From assembly GCF_021731985.1 (NCBI RefSeq), contig NZ_JAKFWH010000060.1, positions 61,457 to 125,456 on the forward strand: a stretch of DNA of 64,000 nucleotides, given 5' to 3'. Source of the stretch: Nitrosomonas sp. (lineage in GTDB: Bacteria > Pseudomonadota > Gammaproteobacteria > Burkholderiales > Nitrosomonadaceae). The position numbers were made by a program, and so were the translations under genes. Of the stretch, positions 19,823 to 28,536 are shown piece after piece (the first letter of the stretch is position 1; the number at the start of each line of letters is the position of its first letter). The notes under the pieces are model-generated. The model was not told the DNA's origin, did not search any database, and was given only the letters and a program-made list of their open reading frames with translations.

Positions 19823-21220
19823 ATGCAACTTACTTTCTTGGGTGCAGCCGGTGAAGTGACCGGATCCAGTTATCTCATCGAAACCGGAGCAATACGATTC
19901 CTGGTCGATTGCGGCATGTTCCAAGGCGGCCGAGAGGCGGACAGAAAAAACCGTACTGCTTTTAAATTCGACCCTAAAACGATCGATTTTGTATTACTAA
20001 CCCATGCCCATATCGACCATTCCGGTCTACTGCCGCGGTTAAGCGCATGGGGGTTCAGAGGCCCGGTTTATTGCACAGAAGCAACTGCGGATTTACTTCA
20101 GGTCATGCTCAAGGACAGCGCATATATTCAAGAAAAAGAAATTGAGTGGCGCAATAAATCACGTCATCGCAGCCGATCAACACAGGAGCTTGCGCCGTTA
20201 TATACCGTCACTCAAGCGGAAGTGCTTCTCAAGCAATTAATCCGTGTGAATTACGATACAGAAATTAATCCCCACCCATCCGTACGCTGTTGTTTCCGGG
20301 ATGCCGGGCACATCCTCGGATCATCCATTATTGAGCTATGGATCAAAAAACACGCTGATTTCAAGAAAATTGTATTCTCGGGCGATTTGGGACAACCCGG
20401 TCACCCGATTGTACGTGACCCCACTTTCATCCAACAAGCAGATATTCTGCTGATCGAATCAACCTATGGCAATCGCTTGCATCGAAATATGCCCGATACC
20501 TTGGATGAATTGGTTCATGCGATCAACCATACACTTATCCATAAGGGCGGCAATGTGATCATACCCGCTTTCACCGTTGGCCGTACCCAGGATCTGCTGT
20601 TTCTGCTGATTGACCTCTACCGTCAAGGTAAGCTGGGAGAAATGGATATTTATGTTGATTCACCGATGGCGCGAGCGGCGACAGAAATCACGCTCAAACA
20701 TATTGCATTGCTCGATAAAGAAACTTCCGACACGCTGCAGTGGATGAATAAGAATGTGAGAAAACCACAAATACATTTCGTGCAGGATATTGAGGAATCC
20801 ATGCAGCTTAATCACATTAAACATGGGCTCATCATTATTTCAGCCAGTGGTATGTGTGATGCCGGGCGTATCAAACATCATCTCAAATACAATCTTGACA
20901 GATCCGAATGCAGTATACTGATTACCGGGTTCCAGGCGGAAGGAACTTTGGGAAGACGATTAGTAGACGGTGCCCGGAAAGTCAGGATCTTTGGTGAGGA
21001 TGTTCGTGTCAAGGCAATCATATATACCATCGGCGGGCTCTCGGCGCATGCCGATCAGGCAGATTTAATTAACTGGTTGCGACACTTCCAGAAAATGCCC
21101 GAAAATATTTTTGTCGTACATGGTGAATTCAGCAATTCTTCTGCTTTGGTTACCGCGATTCAACAGAAACTCAATTGGACGGCACGCATTCCGGAACAAT
21201 TGTCAGTTGTCACGCTTTAG
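19823..21220 (+). CDS. Beta-CASP metallo-beta-lactamase-fold hydrolase (CPSF/Ysh1-like RNA nuclease family)
   Basis: This 465-residue protein has an MBL core with the zinc motif THAHIDHSG, further ligands in RDAGHILGSS and FSGDLGQPGHP, and a beta-CASP insert with STYGNRLH, VDSPMA and ISASGMCDAGRIKHHL. The C-terminal GGLSAHADQADLINWL and VVHGE motifs complete the active site. Members are related to the eukaryotic pre-mRNA 3-prime-end endonuclease CPSF73 and include archaeal and bacterial RNases. GAAAGGA precedes the start, 23 bases after bioA. The substrate is unknown, but RNA is likely from the beta-CASP family. Confidence 0.9.
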   Translation: MQLTFLGAAGEVTGSSYLIETGAIRFLVDCGMFQGGREADRKNRTAFKFDPKTIDFVLLTHAHIDHSGLLPRLSAWGFRGPVYCTEATADLLQVMLKDSAYIQEKEIEWRNKSRHRSRSTQELAPLYTVTQAEVLLKQLIRVNYDTEINPHPSVRCCFRDAGHILGSSIIELWIKKHADFKKIVFSGDLGQPGHPIVRDPTFIQQADILLIESTYGNRLHRNMPDTLDELVHAINHTLIHKGGNVIIPAFTVGRTQDLLFLLIDLYRQGKLGEMDIYVDSPMARAATEITLKHIALLDKETSDTLQWMNKNVRKPQIHFVQDIEESMQLNHIKHGLIIISASGMCDAGRIKHHLKYNLDRSECSILITGFQAEGTLGRRLVDGARKVRIFGEDVRVKAIIYTIGGLSAHADQADLINWLRHFQKMPENIFVVHGEFSNSSALVTAIQQKLNWTARIPEQLSVVTL

Positions 21221-21269
21221 CCCTGTAAACTGCCGGCTTCAGTGATTCACTGGCAATTGCTTGTATTCA

Positions 21270-24185
21270 TTACTCAGAATCTGACTTCATAAAAAACGTA
21301 GCCGCCGGTGCGGGCTTGCCGATGTAATACCCTTGTGCATAATCAATATCCATTTTTTCTATCAAAGCAAGTATTTCCGCGCTCTCGACAAATTCTGCTG
21401 TAATTTTCTTACCAAACCCTCTGGCTACGCTACAAAGAGCATTGACCAAAATCAGATCATCACTGCTTTCAGATAAATTGCGTATAAACGAACCATCAAT
21501 TTTAACCACATCAACCGGCAATTCCCTTAAATAATAAAAAGAAGAAAAGCCAACACCAAAATCATCCAGTACAAAACCACAACCCAGTTCTCTAATTTCA
21601 ATCATCAGCGCACGTGCACCGGGTAAATCTTCTAACGCTGCAGTTTCCGTAATTTCAAACATGACACATGACGGGTCCATGTCTTGCGTTAACAATTCTT
21701 GTTTCAGGATTGGCAATAGTTCGGGGTCATTAAATGCATGAGCGGATAAATTGATTGAAAAGCTAACCTTGAACCCGGCTTGATATATTTTAGCGACCTG
21801 AGCAATGGCTTTCCGTAATACCATGTGATCAATCGCGTGAATTAACCCGGTATGTTCTGCAGCAGGAATAAAGTCCGCAGGCGATAGCACTGAGCCATCT
21901 TTTTCCTGCATACGCAACAATACCTCGTAGTGAGAAATTTGCTTCGATTTAACATGCATAATCGGTTGTAAATAAAGCACGAAATTATCATGTAAATGGG
22001 AATATTCGATCTTCTCTTTCCAGTAAACCAGCGTATGCATCCGCTCCCGGCTACGGTCTTTGTCTGAAAACAGGTACCAGGCATTCCGCCCCATCGCCTT
22101 CGCCTGATACATGGCAAGATCTGCAGCAGCCAACAAGTCATGAATATTAGCACCGTGCTCAGGAAATAATGCAATACCGATACTGGCTGAAATTTTATGG
22201 GTCCGATTGCTAATGGTTAATTGTGCCAGGCCCAGTTGGTCCAATACTTTTTTGGCAACTTCGATTGCGCCACTGGCATTGATTTCCGGCAGGATAATAG
22301 CAAATTCATCCCCTCCCAAACGGCCAGTTATATCATCTGTTCGAATGGTCTGAGCCAACATACCCGCAACCATTTTAAGCAACGAATCCCCAGCCTGATG
22401 CCCGCTGGTGTCATTAATATATTTAAAGCGATCCAGATCAAAAAATAGTAAAGCACCTGGGTGCTGATAGCGTTCTGCACGGCTTAATACTTGCTCCAGT
22501 TCTTCGCTAAAACGGCGCCGGTTAAACATGTTTGTCAAAGGATCATGATCGGCCAGCCAAGCCAGATGGCCCTCAACTCGCTTATATTCGGTAACATCCA
22601 GCCCCACCGATAAAATCGACGGATCATCCGCAGATTGCCAGGACAGATGTGAGTGTAGCCAAGCTACATGACGCGTTGTCCCATCTTTGCAGTGAGTAAT
22701 GGCTTCATGACGTAATTGCATTCTTTGTCCGGCTTGTATCTCTTTAAAGCGCGAAACCAGATCTTGCGATTCATACTCCGGAATCAAGATATTTAGAAAA
22801 GATTTACCCAGCAACTCACCCTCCGTATAGCGAGTCAACATCTCTCCATACGCATTTAACGAAATGATCCCGCCTTCAGAATTCTGTGTCAGAACTATGG
22901 CTTGTGCCGTATCCAGCAAATTCTCCACAAAATCTCTTTCTTTACTGAGCGCATTTTTCTGCTCAATCAGCATCATTGTCCGGGTAGATACTTCTTGCTC
23001 TAGTTTTTCCAGTTGGAGTGATAAGGACACGGCGGCTTCAGACAATGTATCCACTTCATCCCTGAAACGCTGCGCGCGATCTGTCGAGGTCAGTGACAGA
23101 CGAAATTTCTCAAATTGTCCGCTGGCAAGAAGCGGGAGCACAAAAGCGACATCTTTTAGTTTTGCAAGTAGCCGGGTGAAAATCAGGAATAATAAAATCT
23201 CAGAGAAGATAAGTCCAAGCAAGCCGATTAATGCAATTTTCCAGATGGAATCATGAATATTATTCACCGCAGCCGTCACATCGGTAATCACTACCAAATG
23301 GGCCTTTCCGGGTTCATACGAATTGAGGGGGAATAATTTTAATTGTTGATATTGATCATTCCAGCGAGTCTGAACACCCTCATTGAGTGACGACATATCC
23401 GGATAGATCTGCGCGGTTTTATTGAGAATTTCCCGATTTCTTTCTTTGTTGGTAAGCGCTGGGATATGCACATTCCAGCGCAAAAAATCGAAATCATTAT
23501 TAAGCAACAGATTATTCTGTTCCTTAATGAACAAACCAATATCCGCGCCCGCTATCCGTTTAAAGGCCAGAAATACATCGGCTAAAGAAATTCCCATCAC
23601 CACTACGCCCGCTTTCTTCCCTTCTACCAGTAGCGGCGCAACGATGTACTGTATACAGCTTTCCCTGCAAAGCAACGGATTGATCGGCCGTTCAGACTGA
23701 TTGACCTGGCTTACCCAAGTCGGCAGCAGGCTATTGCCATCAATATTCGTGTCCAAACTATCCCAGCTTGCATTCAGTTGATTCCCCGGATTATAAAAAT
23801 GGATAAACTCAACCCCATTATGAAATTGCAGCAATGCCCAGTGTTGATCGAAAGCTCTGCTAATACCCTCGCCATCACTTTTGAGTAAAGCATTTTTCAT
23901 TCCGTCTAAAAACGGAATCATTTCAGCCAACTGATATAAATTCTGCGAAGTATTCTTGATCAGGCTATTGATTTCTCTGGAATATCGTCTGTATTCGACA
24001 TCCCGCTGATTGTCAAAATTGGCCATTAAACCCAGATAACTAATAAAGCAAAACATCATCACAACGGCCAACAGTATTAAACTGCTGCCCAAAGAGATTT
24101 TCCATCTCAAGCTGCGGAACTTACGCCCCTTAATACTTGGAGTAAGATATGCTTTTTCTAATTGATTCCCGGAATTATTTTCCAT
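21270..24185 (-). CDS. Membrane sensor GGDEF-EAL protein (CACHE-like, PAS, GGDEF, EAL)
   Basis: This is a 971-residue c-di-GMP protein. A first transmembrane helix (about 28-52) is followed by a roughly 260-residue periplasmic sensor that looks like a double CACHE domain, a second helix (about 315-340), a HAMP-like segment, a PAS domain (about 425-535), GGDEF near 622 and EAL near 752. GGDEF is intact (RLGGDEFAI) and an inhibitory site RTDD lies five residues before it. The EAL part keeps EVLLR, NLSAHAF, FEITET, DDFGVGFSS, VKIDGSF and YAQGYYIGKP, so both synthesis and hydrolysis appear possible. It is the last gene of the acyltransferase operon, 12 bases after the barrel protein. Confidence 0.93.
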   Translation of the reverse strand: MENNSGNQLEKAYLTPSIKGRKFRSLRWKISLGSSLILLAVVMMFCFISYLGLMANFDNQRDVEYRRYSREINSLIKNTSQNLYQLAEMIPFLDGMKNALLKSDGEGISRAFDQHWALLQFHNGVEFIHFYNPGNQLNASWDSLDTNIDGNSLLPTWVSQVNQSERPINPLLCRESCIQYIVAPLLVEGKKAGVVVMGISLADVFLAFKRIAGADIGLFIKEQNNLLLNNDFDFLRWNVHIPALTNKERNREILNKTAQIYPDMSSLNEGVQTRWNDQYQQLKLFPLNSYEPGKAHLVVITDVTAAVNNIHDSIWKIALIGLLGLIFSEILLFLIFTRLLAKLKDVAFVLPLLASGQFEKFRLSLTSTDRAQRFRDEVDTLSEAAVSLSLQLEKLEQEVSTRTMMLIEQKNALSKERDFVENLLDTAQAIVLTQNSEGGIISLNAYGEMLTRYTEGELLGKSFLNILIPEYESQDLVSRFKEIQAGQRMQLRHEAITHCKDGTTRHVAWLHSHLSWQSADDPSILSVGLDVTEYKRVEGHLAWLADHDPLTNMFNRRRFSEELEQVLSRAERYQHPGALLFFDLDRFKYINDTSGHQAGDSLLKMVAGMLAQTIRTDDITGRLGGDEFAIILPEINASGAIEVAKKVLDQLGLAQLTISNRTHKISASIGIALFPEHGANIHDLLAAADLAMYQAKAMGRNAWYLFSDKDRSRERMHTLVYWKEKIEYSHLHDNFVLYLQPIMHVKSKQISHYEVLLRMQEKDGSVLSPADFIPAAEHTGLIHAIDHMVLRKAIAQVAKIYQAGFKVSFSINLSAHAFNDPELLPILKQELLTQDMDPSCVMFEITETAALEDLPGARALMIEIRELGCGFVLDDFGVGFSSFYYLRELPVDVVKIDGSFIRNLSESSDDLILVNALCSVARGFGKKITAEFVESAEILALIEKMDIDYAQGYYIGKPAPAATFFMKSDSE

Positions 24186-24197
24186 CAGAATTTCTGC

Positions 24198-25601
24198 TTA
24201 AAAACGATAAGAACCCTGAATCGCGAAGAGATCCCAATGCTGATGTGTGCTGCCCCTGACATTATCCAATGTTGATAGCCATCCGGTTCCGTTTACATGA
24301 TGATATTCAGCGCGCAGCATGAATTGTGGCGTAACATTCCAACGTAATCCCACCGTGATATCTTTGGCAAAACGACTATGAGCAACACCTACACCGTTAG
24401 TGCGCTTAACAAAATCACTGCCATCCCGATCTGCTCTATCGGTATAGAGAACATCATATCGCAAAATTCCTTCCCATTTCGGAGTAAACCGATACTCACC
24501 CTGAAAGTAGTAGCTCTCGCCATAGAAATCCAAACCGTTTACTGGACTTCGAACACCAAAATTCTGATCATATTTAAAGTGGCGTAACGCATATTCAGAG
24601 GTCAGGGTCCAGCGTTCTGCGTTATATTGAGCAGAAAGAAAGATGGGGGTGAATTGTAATCCGCCAGGACCTATTGAGTCATTTAATTTGCTATTGGGAT
24701 CATAAGAGGTATTTAACCATATTCCGCTGATACCCAAGCGAAGGCGTTTGTCATTCGTTTCGAAAATTCCGCGGCCTATGTACGAAACTTCCCGATTTAA
24801 TTGCCCTCTCTGTAAGCCTGCAAGCAACGAACTTTCCGTATCCTTGTCACTCACGATCGGCAACGTTACACCGAATTGAGTAGAGAACGTACCCAAACTA
24901 AATACTGCTGCATCGCTATAGAGCTGCACAGATTCACTCGAAAGCCCCAAATTACGTGTGCGATCAAAATAAATTGATTGCGGTAACATGATACTCGGGC
25001 GCGTAAACGCAACATCCCGGGTTTCATTATAGAAACCAAATGGATTCTTCAATCTGCCGACGCGTATACCAAATTGATTCACTTCATGCGAGTATATCCG
25101 ATAGTCCAGGAATCCAAAATCGAGACGCGGCATACCCGTGTTCCCCTCGCCTGCCCTGCGTGACAACACTTGCGCGGATAGTAACAATCTCGGTAATGGC
25201 CGCACAGAGGCGTTAAGCCCGGCTTCTGTAAAACCAAAGCTGCCGCCTTTATCACTATTCCCAAAAACATCGTTATCTGAGGTTGTAATATAAGCCTGAC
25301 TGGCGAATCCATGGACCTGCAGATCGGCGGGAAGATCTGTTCTTCGAAACCAATTTACCGCTGTCTTCACCAATCCGGGTTTTTTCTTCGCACTGTCCGA
25401 TTCGGTAGCTTGTGCGGGCAATTCTGATGTTTGCAGCCAAACGGGCGGCTTGCCAGATTCAGATTGTTTCTGTGTCTGATTGGGTTCTTGCGCATGCGCT
25501 GAAAAGCACCCGGCAAGAAATAACAAGACCCACCGTCTGGTTATTCTCCGGGTCGCGCTCACAAAAAGGCTACTTAATCTCGAGCACGTTAACATTTTCA
25601 T
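24198..25601 (-). CDS. Outer-membrane beta-barrel (porin-like) protein
   Basis: This 467-residue protein has a signal peptide (through residues about 22-37, ending LAGCFSAHAQ), a Pro/Gln/Ser-rich linker, then a beta-rich body with alternating aromatic strands (LQVHGFASQAYITTSDNDVF, IRVGRLKNPFGFYNETRD) and a C-terminal Phe after a strand (LFAIQGSYRF), the usual outer-membrane barrel ending. The specific substrate is unknown. The ATG is 32 bases inside the end of the upstream PstS-like gene, with GGAGAG nine bases before it. Overlap with both neighbours indicates tight co-expression. It could be a porin or a scaffold partner of the periplasmic protein. Confidence 0.8.
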   Translation of the reverse strand: MKMLTCSRLSSLFVSATRRITRRWVLLFLAGCFSAHAQEPNQTQKQSESGKPPVWLQTSELPAQATESDSAKKKPGLVKTAVNWFRRTDLPADLQVHGFASQAYITTSDNDVFGNSDKGGSFGFTEAGLNASVRPLPRLLLSAQVLSRRAGEGNTGMPRLDFGFLDYRIYSHEVNQFGIRVGRLKNPFGFYNETRDVAFTRPSIMLPQSIYFDRTRNLGLSSESVQLYSDAAVFSLGTFSTQFGVTLPIVSDKDTESSLLAGLQRGQLNREVSYIGRGIFETNDKRLRLGISGIWLNTSYDPNSKLNDSIGPGGLQFTPIFLSAQYNAERWTLTSEYALRHFKYDQNFGVRSPVNGLDFYGESYYFQGEYRFTPKWEGILRYDVLYTDRADRDGSDFVKRTNGVGVAHSRFAKDITVGLRWNVTPQFMLRAEYHHVNGTGWLSTLDNVRGSTHQHWDLFAIQGSYRF

Positions 25602-26007
25602 TAATATTTGCTCTCCATAAATAACCTATTGCGCCTGGTGTGCTGGCAACCTTGGCAAGCATCTCTTCACTGGAATTGACTTTAATAGGCGCCTGACCTG
25701 TGCCTGAGAATACTAATCGATCCCAGGTAGATCTTAATTGGTAAGGAAATACGTTTAACTTTTCCTTTGAAACGCTTTGATGCAATTGATCGTCATCGGA
25801 TAATACAAAAACTCTAATCTTGGTTCCATCAGGCCAAGTTTTCAAATGCATACTGAAAATAGAGCGCAATGAGTTGACCGAGAGTGTTTTCTCGTGCACT
25901 CCTGGGTTTGTCACAATTTCATATTGATCATTTGCCCTGGCTTCAGCTTCTATACCGAAAAGACATACGGCCAGAGCAAAAAACAAATAGGCTCTAATCC
26001 TTAACAA
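25570..26007 (-). CDS. Small periplasmic PstS-like substrate-binding protein
   Basis: The protein has about 145 residues if it starts at the TTG at 26007, which gives a clean signal peptide (LRIRAYLFFALAVCLFGIEAEARA) and has AAGG six bases upstream. A GTG at 26118 would add 37 residues of poor signal character and overlap the acyltransferase gene. The mature part resembles one lobe of PBP-like/PstS-type domains (SVNSLRSIFSMHLKTWPDGT, then WDRLVFSGTGQAP and TPGAIGYLW). This is too short for a full two-lobe binding protein, as in other stand-alone members of the group. Embedded between acyltransferase and barrel genes, it may be a periplasmic sensor or ligand-binding partner. Confidence 0.75.
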   Translation of the reverse strand: MLRIRAYLFFALAVCLFGIEAEARANDQYEIVTNPGVHEKTLSVNSLRSIFSMHLKTWPDGTKIRVFVLSDDDQLHQSVSKEKLNVFPYQLRSTWDRLVFSGTGQAPIKVNSSEEMLAKVASTPGAIGYLWRANINENVNVLEIK

Positions 26008-26089
26008 ACAATGCCTTGGTAATTGGATTTGTTTAGAGAAACGAAATAAATTCAAGAAACAGATTCCAGACTTAGTATTATTCCATGAC

Positions 26090-26857
26090 CTAATGTGAAT
26101 TGAGGTTATATGCGCCACACTCAGTTACGACTTCCCAGGCATCACGGTGCTCTTTGTACATTTTATCGAGAGCATCCTCGACTTTTACGTAATAAGGCCG
26201 ACGAATGCCGTGATAATTTACCGGTGGCCCGATTGGATTAAAATTCAAACCATAAAAACCCATCAGTTTATTCAAAGCAGGGTCTGCAACTGACAGCCAA
26301 TGCCGGATATTGTATTTTACTGACATGCGCATCACACCCGACATAAGCACCAATCCAATACTTAATGCAGAACGGCGATCTGTGGATCTACGATCTTGCA
26401 CGCTTCTATTATCGCTGTCAATCTCTGTTACCTCTTTCCGACGCCCCTCTCGACGCCGTTCATCTTTACGCCGGTCAAACTGGCTGACAACCAAGAAACG
26501 TGAAATTTCAGCAGTTTGCAGACGAGGCAGTGCTTTGATGTCACACAGCATCGGGTCTGTCTGACCATACAATTCAACTGGCAATAGTTTTTCAGGTTTT
26601 GACGAATCAGGCAGAATTAGCCGCACTGTGCCGATAAAATCTCCGGTCGGTCGATAGCGCAGAAGCACATGGCATGAATGACTGTCATAACCGTCTTTTT
26701 CCTGTTGGTCAGGACAATGCTCAGGTTCAAACCCGGGCAAACGTTTTTCTACGCATAGTACTTGATACCGGATTCTATAAACATTTTCAAGCAACTCGGC
26801 TGTATCAGCTACAATAATTTCAAAGAATTTATGAAAATTTTCATACAATTCAGTCAT
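26090..26857 (-). CDS. PEP-CTERM/exosortase system-associated acyltransferase
   Basis: This roughly 255-residue GNAT-fold protein belongs to the family related to N-acyl amino acid and N-acyl-homoserine-lactone synthases. Visible features are ENVYRIRYQVLCVEKRLPGF at the N-terminus, the RYRPTGDFIGTVRLILPD beta core, TAEISRFLVVSQFDRR and PVNYHGIRRPYYV near the end. A strongly charged insert (about 130-165, rich in RR and DRR) is unusual. Members occur in genomes with exosortase A and PEP-CTERM proteins; their product is presumed to be an acylated small molecule. The start at 26857 follows GGGTGA; an upstream ATG (26911) has no ribosome site and abuts an inverted repeat. It is the first gene of a four-gene set. 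Confidence 0.85.
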   Translation of the reverse strand: MTELYENFHKFFEIIVADTAELLENVYRIRYQVLCVEKRLPGFEPEHCPDQQEKDGYDSHSCHVLLRYRPTGDFIGTVRLILPDSSKPEKLLPVELYGQTDPMLCDIKALPRLQTAEISRFLVVSQFDRRKDERRREGRRKEVTEIDSDNRSVQDRRSTDRRSALSIGLVLMSGVMRMSVKYNIRHWLSVADPALNKLMGFYGLNFNPIGPPVNYHGIRRPYYVKVEDALDKMYKEHRDAWEVVTECGAYNLNSH

Positions 26858-26916
26858 CGAATCACCCAGTTGAGTTATAAGTAGTCGGCTATATTCACAT
26901 TCAAAAATCATTCAGA

Positions 26917-26946
26917 CTAATTTTTAGTCATTCAACTAAGAATTAG
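26917..26946. promoter_or_regulatory. 12-bp inverted repeat ahead of the acyltransferase operon
   Basis: CTAATTTTTAGT (26917-26928) and ACTAAGAATTAG (26935-26946) are inverted copies with one mismatch and a 6-base spacer. The element lies 59 bases upstream of the chosen acyltransferase start, where an operator for a dimeric regulator would be expected. It lacks GC pairs, so an RNA terminator role is less likely. Confidence 0.5.
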
Positions 26947-27300
26947 TAATAGCAAATTTGTCTAGTCAATAAAATGAGTAGAAATAGTAAACCGCATTCG
27001 CGCAACGTCATAATCGAATAAGCGTGGGAACTATAGTGCATTTTCTATTTCCAATTTCATAAAACAAATACTTTCTCATTCAATAAGTAATATATGTTAA
27101 TTGCAGCAAGCATTTAAGTATATTTAAAGCGAATATTCAACAGATCTTTTTCATTTAATGGAAGAATTACAATAAAGAAGCGAGCCTGTGCACAATAAAC
27201 AACAGACCGATGCAATGCGATGAATTTTGATGTGGTTAACGGTATGGATTAATCTTACGCTAAGGCAAATAAAACAATTTGTTTCGCGTTTGATTCGAAG
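26947..27300. other. AT-rich intergenic region, no gene recognised
   Basis: These 354 bases separate the exosortase-associated decarboxylase from the acyltransferase operon. All frames are short and broken. It presumably contains the promoter of the acyltransferase operon and the 3-prime end of the decarboxylase transcript. No tRNA or riboswitch structure was recognised. Confidence 0.4.
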
Positions 27301-28536
27301 TTAAACCAGCACTTCGATCGGTGCAGGATGACTAAGAAATGCTGTCGGGCTAGCAGTTAAACCATAAGCACCCGATTGTAATACAACGACCAGATCACCA
27401 ACCGATGCTTTGGCCATTCGCATTTGATCGGCCAACAGATCCAGCGGTGTGCAAAGCGGCCCCACGACAGAAACAACTTCCCTTTCAGTTCCCTGAACTT
27501 TATTTCCGATGATGACAGGATAGTTTTTGCGGATTACCTGACCAAAATTACCGGAAGCAGCCAAATGATGATGTAAACCCCCATCCGTCACGAGAAAGAT
27601 CTGCCCTCGCGACACCTTTCGTTCTAAAACCCGGCAAACGTAAGCCCCTGCTTCCGCCACCATATATCGACCTAATTCGATCGCAATCTGGGTATCGGGA
27701 GAATGCTGTTTAACTCGCGGAATCAGGCGCTGCAAATTTTCACCGATGGCAGCAATATTCAGCGCGCGATCCCCGGGGAAATATGGAACACCAAAGCCAC
27801 CACCGATATTAAACAACTGCATGGGCGATGGTGCATGTTCTGCGAGCCGAATACCCAGATGGAAAGTTTTTGTGTGCATCTCCTGAATTGCTGTTGCATT
27901 CAGATTCTGTGAGCCGCTGAATATATGAAAACCAACAAAATTTAATCCGAGTAACCCCAGCCGGTTCAGCATATCAGGTACACGTTCAGCATCTACGCCA
28001 AATGGTTTGGAACCGCCGCTCATTTTCATTCCGGAAGATTTGAGTTCAAAATCCGGATTCACTCGAATGGCTACATTTGGAACAATGCCTAAATATTCGC
28101 CCAATTGCGCGACCAATTCCATTTCCTGCTCGGATTCCAGATTGAGAACGACACCGGCAGCGATAGCGCTGCGCAGTTCATGCTCTTTTTTTCCCGGTCC
28201 GGCAAAGCTGATTTTCTCAGGCGATAGCGTTGTATCCAATGCAGTTTTCATTTCCCCCGCTGAAGCGACATCCATTCCATCAACCAACCCCGCCAAATGT
28301 TGTACCACCGCAGGCATAGGATTTGCCTTCATCGCGTAATGCAGCAAAATTTCTTCCGGCAAATGCTGCCGCAACAAAGCAATCCGCTCTGTTATTTTTT
28401 GCCGGTCATACGCATAGAATGGAGTCGATCCTACGCGTTGCACCAACCGAGTTAGTGCAATGCCGCCTATTTGCAAGCAATTATCCTGCACGGAAAATTG
28501 CACGAGTGGTGCATGTTCTGGAGGTAAATTGTTCAC
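27301..28536 (-). CDS. PLP-dependent decarboxylase, exosortase-A system-associated
   Basis: This is a 411-residue fold-III (alanine-racemase-like) decarboxylase of the LysA/ornithine decarboxylase group. The PLP lysine is in LHYAMKANPMPAVVQHL, the phosphate-binding glycine loop in FNIGGGFGVPY, and the second active-site part in VVGPLCTPLDLL (usual G-C-x-D region) and QSGAYG. Members of this subfamily are found in exosortase-A/exopolysaccharide loci; the substrate is not known. It overlaps the upstream acyl-CoA ligase by four bases, so the two form a unit. In such loci they usually sit with EPS biosynthesis genes, which are absent here. Confidence 0.9.
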   Translation of the reverse strand: MNNLPPEHAPLVQFSVQDNCLQIGGIALTRLVQRVGSTPFYAYDRQKITERIALLRQHLPEEILLHYAMKANPMPAVVQHLAGLVDGMDVASAGEMKTALDTTLSPEKISFAGPGKKEHELRSAIAAGVVLNLESEQEMELVAQLGEYLGIVPNVAIRVNPDFELKSSGMKMSGGSKPFGVDAERVPDMLNRLGLLGLNFVGFHIFSGSQNLNATAIQEMHTKTFHLGIRLAEHAPSPMQLFNIGGGFGVPYFPGDRALNIAAIGENLQRLIPRVKQHSPDTQIAIELGRYMVAEAGAYVCRVLERKVSRGQIFLVTDGGLHHHLAASGNFGQVIRKNYPVIIGNKVQGTEREVVSVVGPLCTPLDLLADQMRMAKASVGDLVVVLQSGAYGLTASPTAFLSHPAPIEVLV

